A stretch of 64,000 nt of DNA from Luxibacter massiliensis (GCF_900604355.1 NZ_UWOE01000001.1:1240001-1304000), one strand, 5' to 3'. Counted from the first letter of the stretch, positions 50,514-60,779 are shown. Numbers and translations are program-made. The notes: generated by a model not told the origin, from the sequence alone.

Positions 50514-51403
50514 CTGCGTCTCTTCCTGTGCTTTTTAAATGTGCGCATACAGAGTGTCCTCCTGAAAATAAAAGGAAGGAAATAGTATAGATAGAGCAGG
50601 CGGTCTAAAGTACTGCAAAATGGCCTTGTGACCCAGAGATAGAGCCTGCAGAAAATTCTTGTTTTCCAGAGAACATATTTTTTGTAAAAGCTGCCGGAGA
50701 GTATGGATAAATGGCGGGGAATAAAAAGGCAGAACTGAACCGTATTATGGCATACACATATATCGCAGCTTTTGTAACCCCGGTCATATAGGGAACGGAG
50801 GAAAGAGTCGCACATTTCAGAATCTGGGAACGTAATGGATACATCCAAGTGTAACTGCTCGGGAGGCGTGCATAGGCCTGTTATAAAGCCTGCCAGCCAC
50901 CAATGGGTCTGTGAAATACAGAAAAGGGCACCTTCGCGGTCGCCCAAGTGGAGTGTTAAGGGCAGCATTTCCTCCGGCCCTGCGGCCTGGAATATGGTCT
51001 GCCTGCGCAGAGCCGGGGGAATAATCGAGTCTGCATGGTAAATGCCGGCCTCTGCGCCTGTATTGATTCCATACTGGCCCTTCCAAAATTCCATTAGCCA
51101 GGTCTTTCCCTGATAATTAAAGTAAACTGGTTCATGGTCAAAGACCATGTTCATAGAGAGGGCGGCAGTATTATAAAATTCACTATACCCAAATTCCCTC
51201 TGCCAGGCATCCGTCCTGGTGGTAAATATATCTTGGTCGTTCTGGTAGCAAAACCCAAAGGGTTCGGCAAGCTCATTGATCAGACAGCACTTCTCTTCAC
51301 ATGGCATCTCACAGACCTTGCGTATAATGCACTTTTTCCTGTGATGATTTAACAAAACAAACAGCATACATAATAAAATAAAAAGAGATAATATAATATA
51401 CAT
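50510..51403 (-). CDS. DUF4474-like membrane-anchored protein
   Basis: About 297 residues from an internal ATG with AGGA upstream; the frame is open to an ATG at 51472 that has no site, so the start is uncertain by 23 codons. A hydrophobic anchor (YIILSLFILLCMLFVLL) is followed by a Cys-containing linker and the domain LINELAEPFGFCYQNDQDIF, DAWQREFGYSEFYN, EPVYFNYQGKTWLMEFWKGQYGINTGAEAGIY, which I recognise as DUF4474, a common clostridial domain of unknown function. The C-terminus is basic and hydrophobic (TRPFCSTLDRLLYLYYFLPFIF). The downstream partner is the phosphoesterase. Confidence 0.75.
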   Translation of the reverse strand: MYIILSLFILLCMLFVLLNHHRKKCIIRKVCEMPCEEKCCLINELAEPFGFCYQNDQDIFTTRTDAWQREFGYSEFYNTAALSMNMVFDHEPVYFNYQGKTWLMEFWKGQYGINTGAEAGIYHADSIIPPALRRQTIFQAAGPEEMLPLTLHLGDREGALFCISQTHWWLAGFITGLCTPPEQLHLDVSITFPDSEMCDSFLRSLYDRGYKSCDICVCHNTVQFCLFIPRHLSILSGSFYKKYVLWKTRIFCRLYLWVTRPFCSTLDRLLYLYYFLPFIFRRTLCMRTFKKHRKRRR

Positions 51404-51654
51404 ATTTAAGATCCTATGGTTTATTCTTCTTATTACTATATGCACGAACCGGCAAAATGCTGTGAATACCATAGAAGGAAAAGGTGCAGACAGGAAAAGG
51501 ATGGGTTTTAAATAAGTGAGGGGCAGAGAAAAGCAGGGGCAGCGCCTGTATTATAGAAAGGCTTTAGGCTGCTCCCTGCAGAAGCTATAATAGTGGCATA
51601 TAGGGGCATTCTCAGCCGGGGATAATCTGCCTGCATAGGAATGCCTTAGTGGCC

Positions 51655-52140
51655 TTAAATATATTCTAATTTTTCGAAATAATGCATAAGAATATCTGCA
51701 CAGTTTTCCACCCCAAGTTCTGAGGTATCCAGTATCATATGGTAATCATTTACATCACCCCAGGACTTACCAGTATGGGTGTAGTAGTAAGCTGCGCGCT
51801 CCTTGTCAGTGGATTCTACTTTATCCGCTGCCTCCTCATAGGTCAGGGACTCCAGGGCCATGATCCTATGAATACGGTCCTCTTTGTCTGCGCAGACAAA
51901 AATATTGAGTACGTTTAGCCTGTCCCTGAGGATATCGGAGGCACACCGTCCCAGTATGATGCAGGGGCTGCCGGCAAGTCCGCGGATCGCCTCTGCTTCA
52001 GTATCATATTGGTGGTCATTGATTTTCTGCTCAATGCAGGCTTTATCATAGACCGGGATATTGAGTCTTTCTGCAAGTTCTTTCGCTATCATACTTGCAC
52101 CAGTACCAAAGCGGCGGCTCATTGTAATTACCAGTTTCAT
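51655..52140 (-). CDS. Cytidylate kinase-like family protein
   Basis: 161 residues. The start MKLVITMSRRFGTGASMIAKELAERLNIPVYDK is the diverged P-loop of the cytidylate-kinase-like family (SRxxGSGG without the Walker lysine). CIILGRCASDIL, the VFVCADKEDRIHRI-type segment and ESLTYEEAADKVESTDKERAAYY follow, with the lid and substrate regions typical of the group. The start is at 52140 because AGGAGG precedes it. Substrate not known; these are not essential CMP kinases. Confidence 0.85.
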   Translation of the reverse strand: MKLVITMSRRFGTGASMIAKELAERLNIPVYDKACIEQKINDHQYDTEAEAIRGLAGSPCIILGRCASDILRDRLNVLNIFVCADKEDRIHRIMALESLTYEEAADKVESTDKERAAYYYTHTGKSWGDVNDYHMILDTSELGVENCADILMHYFEKLEYI

Positions 52141-52642
52141 ATGGGTTCCTCCTTTGTGCATGCCTGTAGAATGGATGTGCTTACATAGATTTAATTTTGT
52201 GAAGAATGCTCTTGCTCCCATACGGTATCAAGGACAGAGCAGGATTCTTTCCTAATTATATCACTAATAATATATATGTAAAAGACTTATTTATAAAACA
52301 CTGGTTCTAGTGGAAACATAGGTTCCCTGCACCGGCTGGGGCAGTGGATGGATAATGGGAATACCCTGGCATAAAGTGGCCGCCTTACTCGGCCAGGCCT
52401 AAATTAAACAACAGAGAATGTAATAATATGCATTTATAATGGAACGAAGATACTTTTGAAGTGGTTGCGAAATTTAGCGAAAAATGCTATTATATTTTGG
52501 TATGTAGACACGGATACTAAAATAATAAGAACAGTGGCTGCAGGGATATTGTTGTCATACAGTCCCTCAGGGGGCAGGTTCGGGGCGCCAGCTTCGAATG
52601 AGCAGATAGATGGAAAGATAACTTATGGAAGGGGCATACTAG
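52141..52642. other. Intergenic region between divergent genes, 502 bp
   Basis: It holds the promoter of the downstream glycan operon (52465-52493) and about 150 nt of its leader. No gene is seen; the minus-strand promoter could not be placed. Confidence 0.5.
52465..52493 (+). promoter_or_regulatory. Promoter of the second surface-glycan operon
   Basis: TTGCGA (52465-52470), 17 bp and TATTAT (52488-52493) with an extended -10 TGC directly upstream. Confidence 0.7.
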
Positions 52643-54304
52643 ATGAGCCAAAAAAAAATGAGTCCAAGTGAACGTGAGGCATATAAAAAGGAGCAGGCCA
52701 GAAGGCGCAGGATGATAGAGGAGCAGCAGAGGAGGACAGTCAATGGTAATCCAGCCAAGACAGTGGCAGGAGGCGGCTCCAGGAAAGATAACCGAGGGTA
52801 CGGCGGCGGAAACCGGAAACCAGTGAAGAAAAAGAATGCTTCTAATAAAGTGAGCAAGAACGTAGGATTAGCCTTGTGCACAATCCAGCTTATTGCTACG
52901 CTGGTATTTGTGGTTGCTTTATTTGTTTTAAATATGCTGCCCATGAAATATCTGAGCATAATTATTGGCGTACTTGTGTTGCTTTGGGTAGTCCCACTGG
53001 CCAGCCAGCTCATATCGAAAAAGAAGGCTATTGCGGGGAAGGTGTTCAGTGTCTTTATGTCTGTCATCCTGGCGCTTGGCTCTTTTTATATTTTTAAGAC
53101 AAATGGCATGGTTAAAAACATAAGCGGCGGAAATACAAAAGTGGATAAAATGGTTGTAGCTGTGCTTGCGGACGACCCGGCCAATGCCATCCAGGATGCT
53201 GCGGGATATACGTTTGGCGTGCAGTATGCGATGAAGGGGGATGACGTAAAGGAAACTGTCGATGCTATCGGCCAGGAATTGGGACAGGACATTTCCACTG
53301 CGGAGTACGAAAGCCTCCATGGCCAGGCGACAGCTTTCCACGATGGGGAGGTACAGGCCATTATTTACAATGATGCTTACACCTCCATTTTAGAAGAAGC
53401 TTTTGAAGGCTATAGTGATAATGTAAAAATCATTTATTCACATGAAATCACAAGCAAGCTGGACAATGAAGCGGCCCATGTAAATGTGGATGACGATACA
53501 TTTACAGTGTATATAAGCGGTATAGATGTGTACGGGGCAATTGAGACCAACAGCCGCAGCGACGTCAATATTATGGCGGTTGTAAATCCGAATACCCACC
53601 AGGTACTCCTGGTGACAACGCCAAGGGATTTCTATGTGGAGATCCCGGGGATCAGCGGCGGCCAGAAAGATAAGCTGACACACGCGGGCATCTATGGAGT
53701 GGACGCCTCTATGGCTACACTGGAACAGTTGTATGACACAGAGATTGATTTTTATGCAAGGGTGAATTTTACATCTTTAGTACAGATGGTAGACGCCCTT
53801 GGCGGTGTGGATGTTATTTCCGAGCAGTCATTTACAACAAGCTCTGACACGGGGGCCGTAGTCAATGTGGCCCAGGGGGAGAATCATTTCAACGGGCAGG
53901 AGGCCCTTGCTTTCTCACGTGAGAGGATGAATGTGGACGGGGGCGACTTCCAGAGAGGGAAGAACCAGCAGGCTGTGATCACTGCTATGATTAAAAAGGC
54001 AATATCACCTGCTATCCTGACTGGAGCCAACGGCCTCTTAAGCAGTGTCAGCGGAAATGTGGATACGAATATGTCCCAGGATCAGATCCAGGAACTGATA
54101 AAGGGGCAGCTTTCCGGCGGAAGCGCATGGAACATTAAATCTATGGCTGCAGAGGGGACTGGAGACGAACAATATTGTTATTCTGCGGCGGGTTCCCTGC
54201 TTTATGTGACGCAGCCTGACCAAAATTCTATCACAGCAATCAAACAGGCTATTGACGCCGTTGAAAATGGAGAAATCCTGCCTGACTCAGAGGTGGCTCA
54301 GTAA
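52643..54304 (+). CDS. LCP-family glycan ligase with three membrane helices (Cps2A-like)
   Basis: 553 residues. A highly basic Gln/Arg-rich start (about 1-75) leads to three helices (about 76-96, 100-118 and 130-147), an accessory domain, and the LCP domain: SDVNIMAVVNPN, VTTPRDFYVEIP (the canonical PRD is present, unlike the two LCP genes at the left end), LTHAGIYGVDASMATLEQLY, FTSLVQMVDALGGVDV and ALAFSRERMNVDGGDFQRGKNQQ. This arrangement is that of pneumococcal Cps2A. As first gene of the glycan operon it probably attaches that operon's polymer to the wall. Confidence 0.93.
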   Translation: MSQKKMSPSEREAYKKEQARRRRMIEEQQRRTVNGNPAKTVAGGGSRKDNRGYGGGNRKPVKKKNASNKVSKNVGLALCTIQLIATLVFVVALFVLNMLPMKYLSIIIGVLVLLWVVPLASQLISKKKAIAGKVFSVFMSVILALGSFYIFKTNGMVKNISGGNTKVDKMVVAVLADDPANAIQDAAGYTFGVQYAMKGDDVKETVDAIGQELGQDISTAEYESLHGQATAFHDGEVQAIIYNDAYTSILEEAFEGYSDNVKIIYSHEITSKLDNEAAHVNVDDDTFTVYISGIDVYGAIETNSRSDVNIMAVVNPNTHQVLLVTTPRDFYVEIPGISGGQKDKLTHAGIYGVDASMATLEQLYDTEIDFYARVNFTSLVQMVDALGGVDVISEQSFTTSSDTGAVVNVAQGENHFNGQEALAFSRERMNVDGGDFQRGKNQQAVITAMIKKAISPAILTGANGLLSSVSGNVDTNMSQDQIQELIKGQLSGGSAWNIKSMAAEGTGDEQYCYSAAGSLLYVTQPDQNSITAIKQAIDAVENGEILPDSEVAQ

Positions 54305-54337
54305 AAAGAGAATAGAAAGATACCAAGGAAGGGCAAT

Positions 54338-56374
54338 ATGAAAAAGATATTAAAGAAGTGGGATCTCTCGCTTATTTATAAAGTACTGCTTGTATTTCTG
54401 GATATAATATTTATTAATATAAGCTCATTTTTGGCATTGTGGGTCCGGTTTAATATGCATATTAGTGAGATACCCCCTGAATATGCAGCCTCTGTCTTGG
54501 AGGTGGCCTGGGCAAATACAGCGGTGACAGTGCTGGTGTTTGCTGTCTGCCGGCTGTACACAAGCCTCTGGCGGTTTGCCAGTATTAAAGAGCTGATTTA
54601 TATCATCGAAGCCTGCGGCATATCTATTTTGTTCAATGTGCTGGCTTATTACCTGACATACAGGGAAATCTACAGGAGTTATTTTATCCTATATGCCACT
54701 GCTTTATTTTTACTGACTTGTGTGGGCCGGTTTTCATACCGCCTCATGCGCCTTTTATATAGAGGGAATATCCATGGGCGGCATGTGCGCAATACGATGA
54801 TAATCGGGGCCGGGGAAGCCTGTAATGTGGTAATGAAGGAGCTGGAGCTTAGTACTGAGCTGGATGCAAAAATCTGCTGTGTAATAGATGATAACCCGAG
54901 AAAGCATGGAACCTATATCCATGGGGTAAAAGTAGTGGGCGGGAGGAATGATATTTTAAGGGCCGTAGAAAAGTACGGCATTAATGAAATTATTGTGGCA
55001 ATACCAAGCGCAGATAAAAGGGAGCGGCAGAAGATACTGGAAATCTGCCAGAAAATACCGGACTGTGAGATGAAGATCCTCCCTGGCGTTTACCAGCTTG
55101 TAAATGGCGAGGTCAGTGTCTCCAAGCTGCGCAATGTGGAGATTGAGGACTTGCTTGGCAGGGACCCAATTCAGATTACCACAGAGACAATCGGCAGATA
55201 TGTATCGGATAAGGTGGTGCTTGTAACCGGAGGCGGCGGAAGCATAGGAAGTGAGCTATGCCGTCAGATTGCCGCCAATGGTGTGAGGCAGCTTATTATT
55301 TTTGATATATATGAGAACAATGCGTATGATATCCAGCAGGAGTTAAAGGGCAAATACCCCAACCTGGATCTTGTGGTGCTGATCGGATCTGTGAGGAATG
55401 GCCGTAAGGTAAACAGTGTATTTGCCAAATACCGTCCAGATATTGTGTATCATGCCGCGGCCCACAAACATGTCCCCCTGATGGAGGACAGTCCCAATGA
55501 GGCCATCAAAAATAATGTATTTGGCACGTATAAAGTGGCCCTGGCTTCGGACCGGTACCATGTGGAAAAATTTGTCCTGATATCTACGGACAAGGCAGTG
55601 AACCCTACCAATATCATGGGCGCCTCAAAACGGATGTGCGAGATGATTATACAGGTCTTTAACAGTAGGTCTGACACGGAGTATGTGGCTGTAAGGTTTG
55701 GCAATGTGCTTGGAAGCAATGGGAGCGTAATCCCACTGTTCAAGAAACAGATTGAGGCAGGAGGGCCAGTCACTGTCACACACCCTGACATTATACGTTA
55801 CTTTATGACTATCCCCGAGGCTGTGTCCCTGGTCCTTCAGGCAGGCGCCAGTGCCAGGGGAGGGGAGATTTTTGTGCTGGATATGGGACAGCCTGTGAAG
55901 ATTGTAGATCTGGCAAAAAATTTAATCCGACTGTCAGGATATACACTGGGGGTGGATATTGAAATCAGATATACAGGCCTGCGCCCAGGGGAGAAGTTGT
56001 ACGAAGAACTTCTTATGGCAGAAGAGGGGCTGGAGAGCACTGAAAATGAAAAAATCCACATTGGTAAGCCTATAGAATTTGATGAAGATGAATTCTTAAG
56101 GGATTTGGAGGATTTGTACAGAGAAGCTTACGCTGAGACGGATCATATGAAAAATATTGTCCATAAGATTGTGCCCACCTATCATCTGCGGGAAGCGGAT
56201 ATAATCAGAGATCAGCAGATACAGGCCGGATGGAAGCGGGAATTTGAGGATACCCGGTCAAAACTGCCCAGCGGTTTTTTAAACAGAGGCATCGCAGATT
56301 CTGATATAGAGGCAGAAGTTACAGGGAAGGCGGCAGAGATAAAGGCTGCCGAACGGAAAGGTCAAGAGAATTAA
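54338..56374 (+). CDS. Membrane nucleotide-sugar 4,6-dehydratase (PglF/WbpM/CapD family)
   Basis: 678 residues. Four or five N-terminal helices, an extra Rossmann domain (MIIGAGEACNVVMKEL), then the catalytic extended-SDR domain with GGGGSIGSEL (Gly298 onward). The active site has Thr417-Asp418-Lys419 (STDKAV) and Met427...Lys431 (MGASK): Met in place of the usual Tyr is characteristic of this branch, which makes UDP-4-keto-6-deoxy sugars from UDP-GlcNAc. The charged C-terminal extension (about 60 residues, ending near RKGQEN) is unremarkable. It sits directly before the aminotransferase. Confidence 0.93.
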   Translation: MKKILKKWDLSLIYKVLLVFLDIIFINISSFLALWVRFNMHISEIPPEYAASVLEVAWANTAVTVLVFAVCRLYTSLWRFASIKELIYIIEACGISILFNVLAYYLTYREIYRSYFILYATALFLLTCVGRFSYRLMRLLYRGNIHGRHVRNTMIIGAGEACNVVMKELELSTELDAKICCVIDDNPRKHGTYIHGVKVVGGRNDILRAVEKYGINEIIVAIPSADKRERQKILEICQKIPDCEMKILPGVYQLVNGEVSVSKLRNVEIEDLLGRDPIQITTETIGRYVSDKVVLVTGGGGSIGSELCRQIAANGVRQLIIFDIYENNAYDIQQELKGKYPNLDLVVLIGSVRNGRKVNSVFAKYRPDIVYHAAAHKHVPLMEDSPNEAIKNNVFGTYKVALASDRYHVEKFVLISTDKAVNPTNIMGASKRMCEMIIQVFNSRSDTEYVAVRFGNVLGSNGSVIPLFKKQIEAGGPVTVTHPDIIRYFMTIPEAVSLVLQAGASARGGEIFVLDMGQPVKIVDLAKNLIRLSGYTLGVDIEIRYTGLRPGEKLYEELLMAEEGLESTENEKIHIGKPIEFDEDEFLRDLEDLYREAYAETDHMKNIVHKIVPTYHLREADIIRDQQIQAGWKREFEDTRSKLPSGFLNRGIADSDIEAEVTGKAAEIKAAERKGQEN

Positions 56375-56390
56375 GAAAGAGAGAGCGATT

Positions 56391-57596
56391 ATGATGAATA
56401 TTTCATTTTCTCCCCCTGATATCACAGAAGAGGAAATTGCGGAAGTTGCGGAGGCGCTTAGGAGTGGATGGATCACGACAGGACCCCGCACAAAGGAGTT
56501 TGAAAAGAGGATTGCCGGATACTGCGGAACCGGGAAGGCAGTGTGCCTTAATTCTGCCACAGCCTGCCTGGAGATGACTCTGCGTGTTATGGGCATAGGC
56601 CCTGGGGATGAAGTGATTACCACGGCCTACACATACTCTGCTTCGGCAAGCTGTATCTGCCATGTGGGGGCGGTGCCTGTTCTGGTAGATACCCTTCCTG
56701 GTTCTTTTGAGATGGATCCCCAGAAAGTAAGTGAAGCTGTCACTGAGAAAACAAAGGCTGTCATTTGCGTGGATTTGGCGGGGATTATATACAGCCATTA
56801 TGATGAAATTTTTCAGATTGCTCGGGAAAAGAGCAGTCTTTTCAGACCTGCAAATGAGCGCCAGGAGGCTTTCGGGAGGATTCTGGTCATCTCAGATGCA
56901 GCCCACGCCCTGGGCGCGGAGGCAGGGAAAAAGAGGTGCGGCACAATCGCAGACTTTACCTGTTTTTCCTTCCATGCGGTGAAGAATCTGACCACAGCCG
57001 AAGGCGGGGCGGTGACTTGGTCCGAAGCTGTGGCTGGGGCAGGAATAGACGAGGAAGTGCTATATAAAGAATATATGCTCTTATCTCTGCATGGACAGTC
57101 AAAGGACGCCCTGGCAAAGACGCAAGCCGGCGCCTGGGAATATGATATTGTGGCGCCATATTATAAGTGCAATATGACAGACATAACGGCGGCATTAGGC
57201 CTCGTCCAGCTTAAGAGATATCCAGGGATACTCAGGAGAAGAAAAGAGCTCATCCATATGTATGAGGAAAGGCTGGGGCAGGAGGGCGTCCAGGTGCTAA
57301 AACACTATGGAAAGGATCACACATCCAGCGGCCATCTATATCTTGTACGTCTGCTTGACAAAAACAGAGAGGAATGTAACAATATCATTACACAGATGGC
57401 AGAGAGGGGCATAGCAACTAATGTACACTATAAACCTCTGCCCCTCATGACAGCATATAAAAATATGGGGTATGACATAAAAGATTATCCCCATGCGTCT
57501 GCGCAGTTTGAAAATGAGATCACATTGCCGCTGCACACTTGCCTGACAGATGAAGAGGCGATGTATGTGGCAGATACATTCCGGGAACTACTATAG
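56391..57596 (+). CDS. DegT/DnrJ/EryC1/StrS-family sugar aminotransferase
   Basis: 401 residues, PLP-dependent. SGWITTGPRTKEFEKRIAGYCG, NSATACLEMTL, TTAYTYSASASCICHVGA, LVISDAAHALGAEA and the Lys of FHAVKNLTTAEGGAV (about residue 197, internal aldimine) are typical. The ending NVHYKPLPLMTAYKNMGYD also fits. Next to the 4,6-dehydratase it should convert the 4-keto sugar to a 4-amino-4,6-dideoxy sugar, as PglE does in the bacillosamine pathway (inference from context). Starts at MMNISFSPP; either Met is possible. Confidence 0.92.
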   Translation: MMNISFSPPDITEEEIAEVAEALRSGWITTGPRTKEFEKRIAGYCGTGKAVCLNSATACLEMTLRVMGIGPGDEVITTAYTYSASASCICHVGAVPVLVDTLPGSFEMDPQKVSEAVTEKTKAVICVDLAGIIYSHYDEIFQIAREKSSLFRPANERQEAFGRILVISDAAHALGAEAGKKRCGTIADFTCFSFHAVKNLTTAEGGAVTWSEAVAGAGIDEEVLYKEYMLLSLHGQSKDALAKTQAGAWEYDIVAPYYKCNMTDITAALGLVQLKRYPGILRRRKELIHMYEERLGQEGVQVLKHYGKDHTSSGHLYLVRLLDKNREECNNIITQMAERGIATNVHYKPLPLMTAYKNMGYDIKDYPHASAQFENEITLPLHTCLTDEEAMYVADTFRELL

Positions 57597-57728
57597 TATA
57601 TCTTTGGGCGCCCTGCAAAAGGGGCCTATAAGGATCCAGGGACTTGAGCCAGAGCGGGATGTCCCTGTAGGAGGAATGCCAGAAATACAGGAGAGAAAGG
57701 CAGAGATGTTATCTGTCAGGAGCCAAAT

Positions 57729-58427
57729 ATGATACGACAATGGGAAACACTACCAGATTATATGCAGAATATATATGTAAAGCCTTATTATGAAAGCCTT
57801 ACCATGAAAAAGTCCGGACTGCGTTTAAAACGAGCCATGGATTTGTTTCTTGCGCTTATTTTGGCGATTGTCCTGTCACCGGTCATGGCAGGTGTCGCAT
57901 TGTGGATAAAATTGGACAGCAGAGGCCCTGTATTTTACAGACAGGAGCGAATTACGCGATATGGGAAACCATATCGTATTTTCAAGTTTCGGACAATGGT
58001 GGCAGATGCAGACAGGCGGGGGCCCCTTGTCACAGAGAAGCAGGACAGCCGTATAACAAGAGCTGGAAAGTTTCTCAGAAAATGCCGTTTAGACGAGATT
58101 CCCCAATTGCTTAATGTGATTGCGGGGGATATGTCTTTTGTGGGCACAAGGCCTGAGGTGGGGAAATATGTGGGCCAGTATGAAGAGGAGATGTATGCCA
58201 CCTTATTGCTGCCGGCAGGGATTACTTCTCGGACAAGCATTATTTTTAAAGATGAGGACGTCCTGATGGAAAAATATTTACAAGAGACAAAAAAGACCGT
58301 GGATGAGGTGTATGTGGAGTATATCCTTCCCGTAAAAATGACATACAATCTGCAGTACTTAAGGGACTTTAGCTTTTGGGGCGATATAAAGGTCATGTTG
58401 GACACTGTATTTGCAGTAATCAGGTAG
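57729..58427 (+). CDS. Bacterial sugar transferase (PglC-like priming enzyme)
   Basis: 232 residues with one N-terminal reentrant or membrane helix (MDLFLALILAIVLSPVMAGVALW) and the catalytic domain: RGPVFYRQERITRYGKPYRIFKFRTMV, RAGKFLRKCRLDEIPQLLNVIAGDMSFVGTRPE. The lack of four extra helices fits the minimal PglC/WbaP-C type rather than the longer enzyme at the left window end. It should transfer the sugar phosphate of the operon's repeat-unit starter to undecaprenyl phosphate. The start follows CAGGAG at 57729. The 132 bp before it show nothing notable. Confidence 0.93.
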   Translation: MIRQWETLPDYMQNIYVKPYYESLTMKKSGLRLKRAMDLFLALILAIVLSPVMAGVALWIKLDSRGPVFYRQERITRYGKPYRIFKFRTMVADADRRGPLVTEKQDSRITRAGKFLRKCRLDEIPQLLNVIAGDMSFVGTRPEVGKYVGQYEEEMYATLLLPAGITSRTSIIFKDEDVLMEKYLQETKKTVDEVYVEYILPVKMTYNLQYLRDFSFWGDIKVMLDTVFAVIR

Positions 58428-58441
58428 AGGAGGGAAAGTAC

Positions 58442-59695
58442 ATGAGAAAAATAGCAGTCATCACGATGGGAGTCAGGCTGGAGGGTGAAAAAGGATATAC
58501 ACGTTTCCGCTATCTCTGTGAATTTTTGACAGACGCAGGCTATCAGGTAGATCTGATTACCACCACATTCCAGCATTGGGAAAAGGCCCAGCGTAATATA
58601 GGAAAGATAAAGCAGGAAAATTATACGTTTGGCCTTAAATTCATTTATGAGCCAGGATATAAGAAAAATGTGGATCTAAAGAGAATCCTGAGCCACCGTA
58701 CCGCGGCAAAGAATTTGGCGGCCCTTCTTGAACAGGAGGGGGACTATGATCTTTTGTATGCGGAGATCCCCCCAAATGATGTGGCCTATGCCGCCGCTGC
58801 ATATGCCAGGAGAAAGGGCATCCCCTTTGTGGCAGATGTGAATGATTTGTGGCCGGAGGCTATGAGGATGGTTTTGGATATACCGGTTGTCAGTTCTGTG
58901 CTGTTCTACCCTCTTAAGAGGGATGCGGAGAAGGTATATTCTCTTGTATCCGGCGTGGTAGGCACCTCGGACGAATACAGGGACAGGCCTTTTAAGAACC
59001 AGAGGAGAGATGTGCCCAAGGCCACAGTGTATGTGGGAAATGAGATTACTGTCTTTGACGAGGGCGCAAAGAAAAATGAGGCCGCAGTGATTAAGGGCCC
59101 GGAAGAGTTCTGGGTAACTTATGCGGGAACCATTGGGACAAGCTATGATATACGGACAATGGTTCTGGCGGCTGAGGAGCTGGTAAAAAGAGGCCACAGC
59201 AATATAAAGATGAAAATATTGGGCGGCGGGCCCATGAAGGATGAATTAGAGGCCCTTGCCCGGGATAAAAAAATTAAGAACGTAGAATTTGCAGGGTATG
59301 CACCTTATGATAAGATGGCAGCTTATTTAAAAAAATCAGATATTCTCGTCAATTCCTTCGTGAAGAAAGCCCCCCAGAGCATTGTGACAAAAATAGGCGA
59401 TTATCTGGCTGCGGGCAAACCCATGATCAATACATGCATGAGTCCGGAATTCAGAAAGAAAGTAGAGCAGGATGGATTTGGCGTGAATATTATGCCGGAG
59501 GATACCAGCATTCTTGCAGACGCCATTGAGGACCTGTACAAAAATGAGGAGAAACGTCTTGCCATGGGGAGAAAGGCAAGGCAGATTGCCAAAGAGCAGT
59601 TTGACAGGCCAAGGTCCTATCAGAAGATTGAAGAACTAATCAGATTATTGATCGATAAAAATCAGTCCCGCGGGACGGTGGAGCAGAAAAGATGA
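58442..59695 (+). CDS. Glycosyltransferase family 4
   Basis: 417 residues, GT-B fold. MRKIAVITMGVRLEG, LRYLCEF-like N-terminal domain, then the C-terminal donor domain: VTYAGTIGTSYDIRTMVLAAEEL, KILGGGPMKDELEALA, VEFAGYAPYDKMAAYLKKSDILVNSF and KIGDYLAAGKPMINT. AGGAGG precedes the start; the longer frame from 58376 overlaps the previous gene. It overlaps the next gene by 4 bp. Confidence 0.9.
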   Translation: MRKIAVITMGVRLEGEKGYTRFRYLCEFLTDAGYQVDLITTTFQHWEKAQRNIGKIKQENYTFGLKFIYEPGYKKNVDLKRILSHRTAAKNLAALLEQEGDYDLLYAEIPPNDVAYAAAAYARRKGIPFVADVNDLWPEAMRMVLDIPVVSSVLFYPLKRDAEKVYSLVSGVVGTSDEYRDRPFKNQRRDVPKATVYVGNEITVFDEGAKKNEAAVIKGPEEFWVTYAGTIGTSYDIRTMVLAAEELVKRGHSNIKMKILGGGPMKDELEALARDKKIKNVEFAGYAPYDKMAAYLKKSDILVNSFVKKAPQSIVTKIGDYLAAGKPMINTCMSPEFRKKVEQDGFGVNIMPEDTSILADAIEDLYKNEEKRLAMGRKARQIAKEQFDRPRSYQKIEELIRLLIDKNQSRGTVEQKR

Positions 59696-60774
59696 GCAGA
59701 GAAAGTATGAAGCCTTATTTCAGTATAGTCATGCCTGTGTACGGGGTGGAGCAATACATTTCCCGTGCCATAAGCAGCGTGCAGGAACAGACTTTTGAGG
59801 CATGGGAAATTATTTTGGTAGATGATTGTTCTCCTGACAAGAGCGCCGCAGTTGCTGAGGAGTTTGCCAGAGATGACCAAAGGATCAGGATTGTATCCCA
59901 TAAAGAGAACAAGGGGCTCAGCGGTGCACGCAATACAGGGATCCAGGAGGCGAAGGGCGCATATATTTGGTTTATGGATCCAGACGATTATGTGGACGGG
60001 GACTTGTTAGAGAGAGTAAAATTGTCCTTGGAGGAGAATCCGGCTGAGGCAGTATTATTTGGCCTGGTGGAAGAGTACTATGGGCGGGATGGAGATCTTG
60101 AATATACCCATTCTATCTGCCCAAAGGAAGTGTTATACCAGGATCAGGCAGAACTGAGAAAAGCGGTTATTTCCCTGGAACAGCAGACACTTTACGGATA
60201 TGCCTGGAATAAAATATATAATCTGGAATATCTTAAAGAACGCCGCCTGGCCTATGAGGATGTTAAGCTGATTGAGGATATTCTCTTTAACGTCAAATAT
60301 TTTATGGATATTGAGAGGCTGAATGTGCTGGGATTTACACCCTATCACTATGGGAAGCGGATGAACGCCAGCCTGACTAATAAATTTGTGCCTGAATATT
60401 TCCGGCTGCACAGGCAAAGGATTGAAATGCTGTTTGACCAGTACTCATACTGGAACTTGTGTACATCTGAGGTGCGTCAGGTACTGGGGAGCCTGTATGG
60501 AAGATATATTTTGTCTGCCCTGGAAAGGAATTGCGACAGGCGCTCGGGCATGTCCCATGTGGATAGATACAGGTGGTGCAGGGCCTTATTCTGCCAGGGG
60601 TTGTTTAATGAACTGATTCCCTGTGCAAAAGCCAGGGACAGCAAGGCTCTGTCCATTGCTTTGGTGTTCCTGAGATGGAAAAAGACAATCCTATGCCTAG
60701 CTATGGGCCGGGGCGTGCATATTGTCAGAGGCGCAGTCCCTATGTTGTATTCAAGAGTAAAATCTGGGAGATAG
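59692..60774 (+). CDS. Glycosyltransferase family 2
   Basis: 360 residues. YFSIVMPVYGVEQYISRAISSVQEQTFEAWEIILVDDCSPD is the GT2 N-terminus, with the DxD-like MDPDDYVDGDLL. The central part has VKLIEDILFNVKYF. The C-terminal hundred residues are basic (RHRRCRAL-type) and may dock at the membrane. ATGA overlap with the previous gene indicates coupling. Confidence 0.92.
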   Translation: MSRESMKPYFSIVMPVYGVEQYISRAISSVQEQTFEAWEIILVDDCSPDKSAAVAEEFARDDQRIRIVSHKENKGLSGARNTGIQEAKGAYIWFMDPDDYVDGDLLERVKLSLEENPAEAVLFGLVEEYYGRDGDLEYTHSICPKEVLYQDQAELRKAVISLEQQTLYGYAWNKIYNLEYLKERRLAYEDVKLIEDILFNVKYFMDIERLNVLGFTPYHYGKRMNASLTNKFVPEYFRLHRQRIEMLFDQYSYWNLCTSEVRQVLGSLYGRYILSALERNCDRRSGMSHVDRYRWCRALFCQGLFNELIPCAKARDSKALSIALVFLRWKKTILCLAMGRGVHIVRGAVPMLYSRVKSGR

Positions 60775-60779
60775 CAGTA

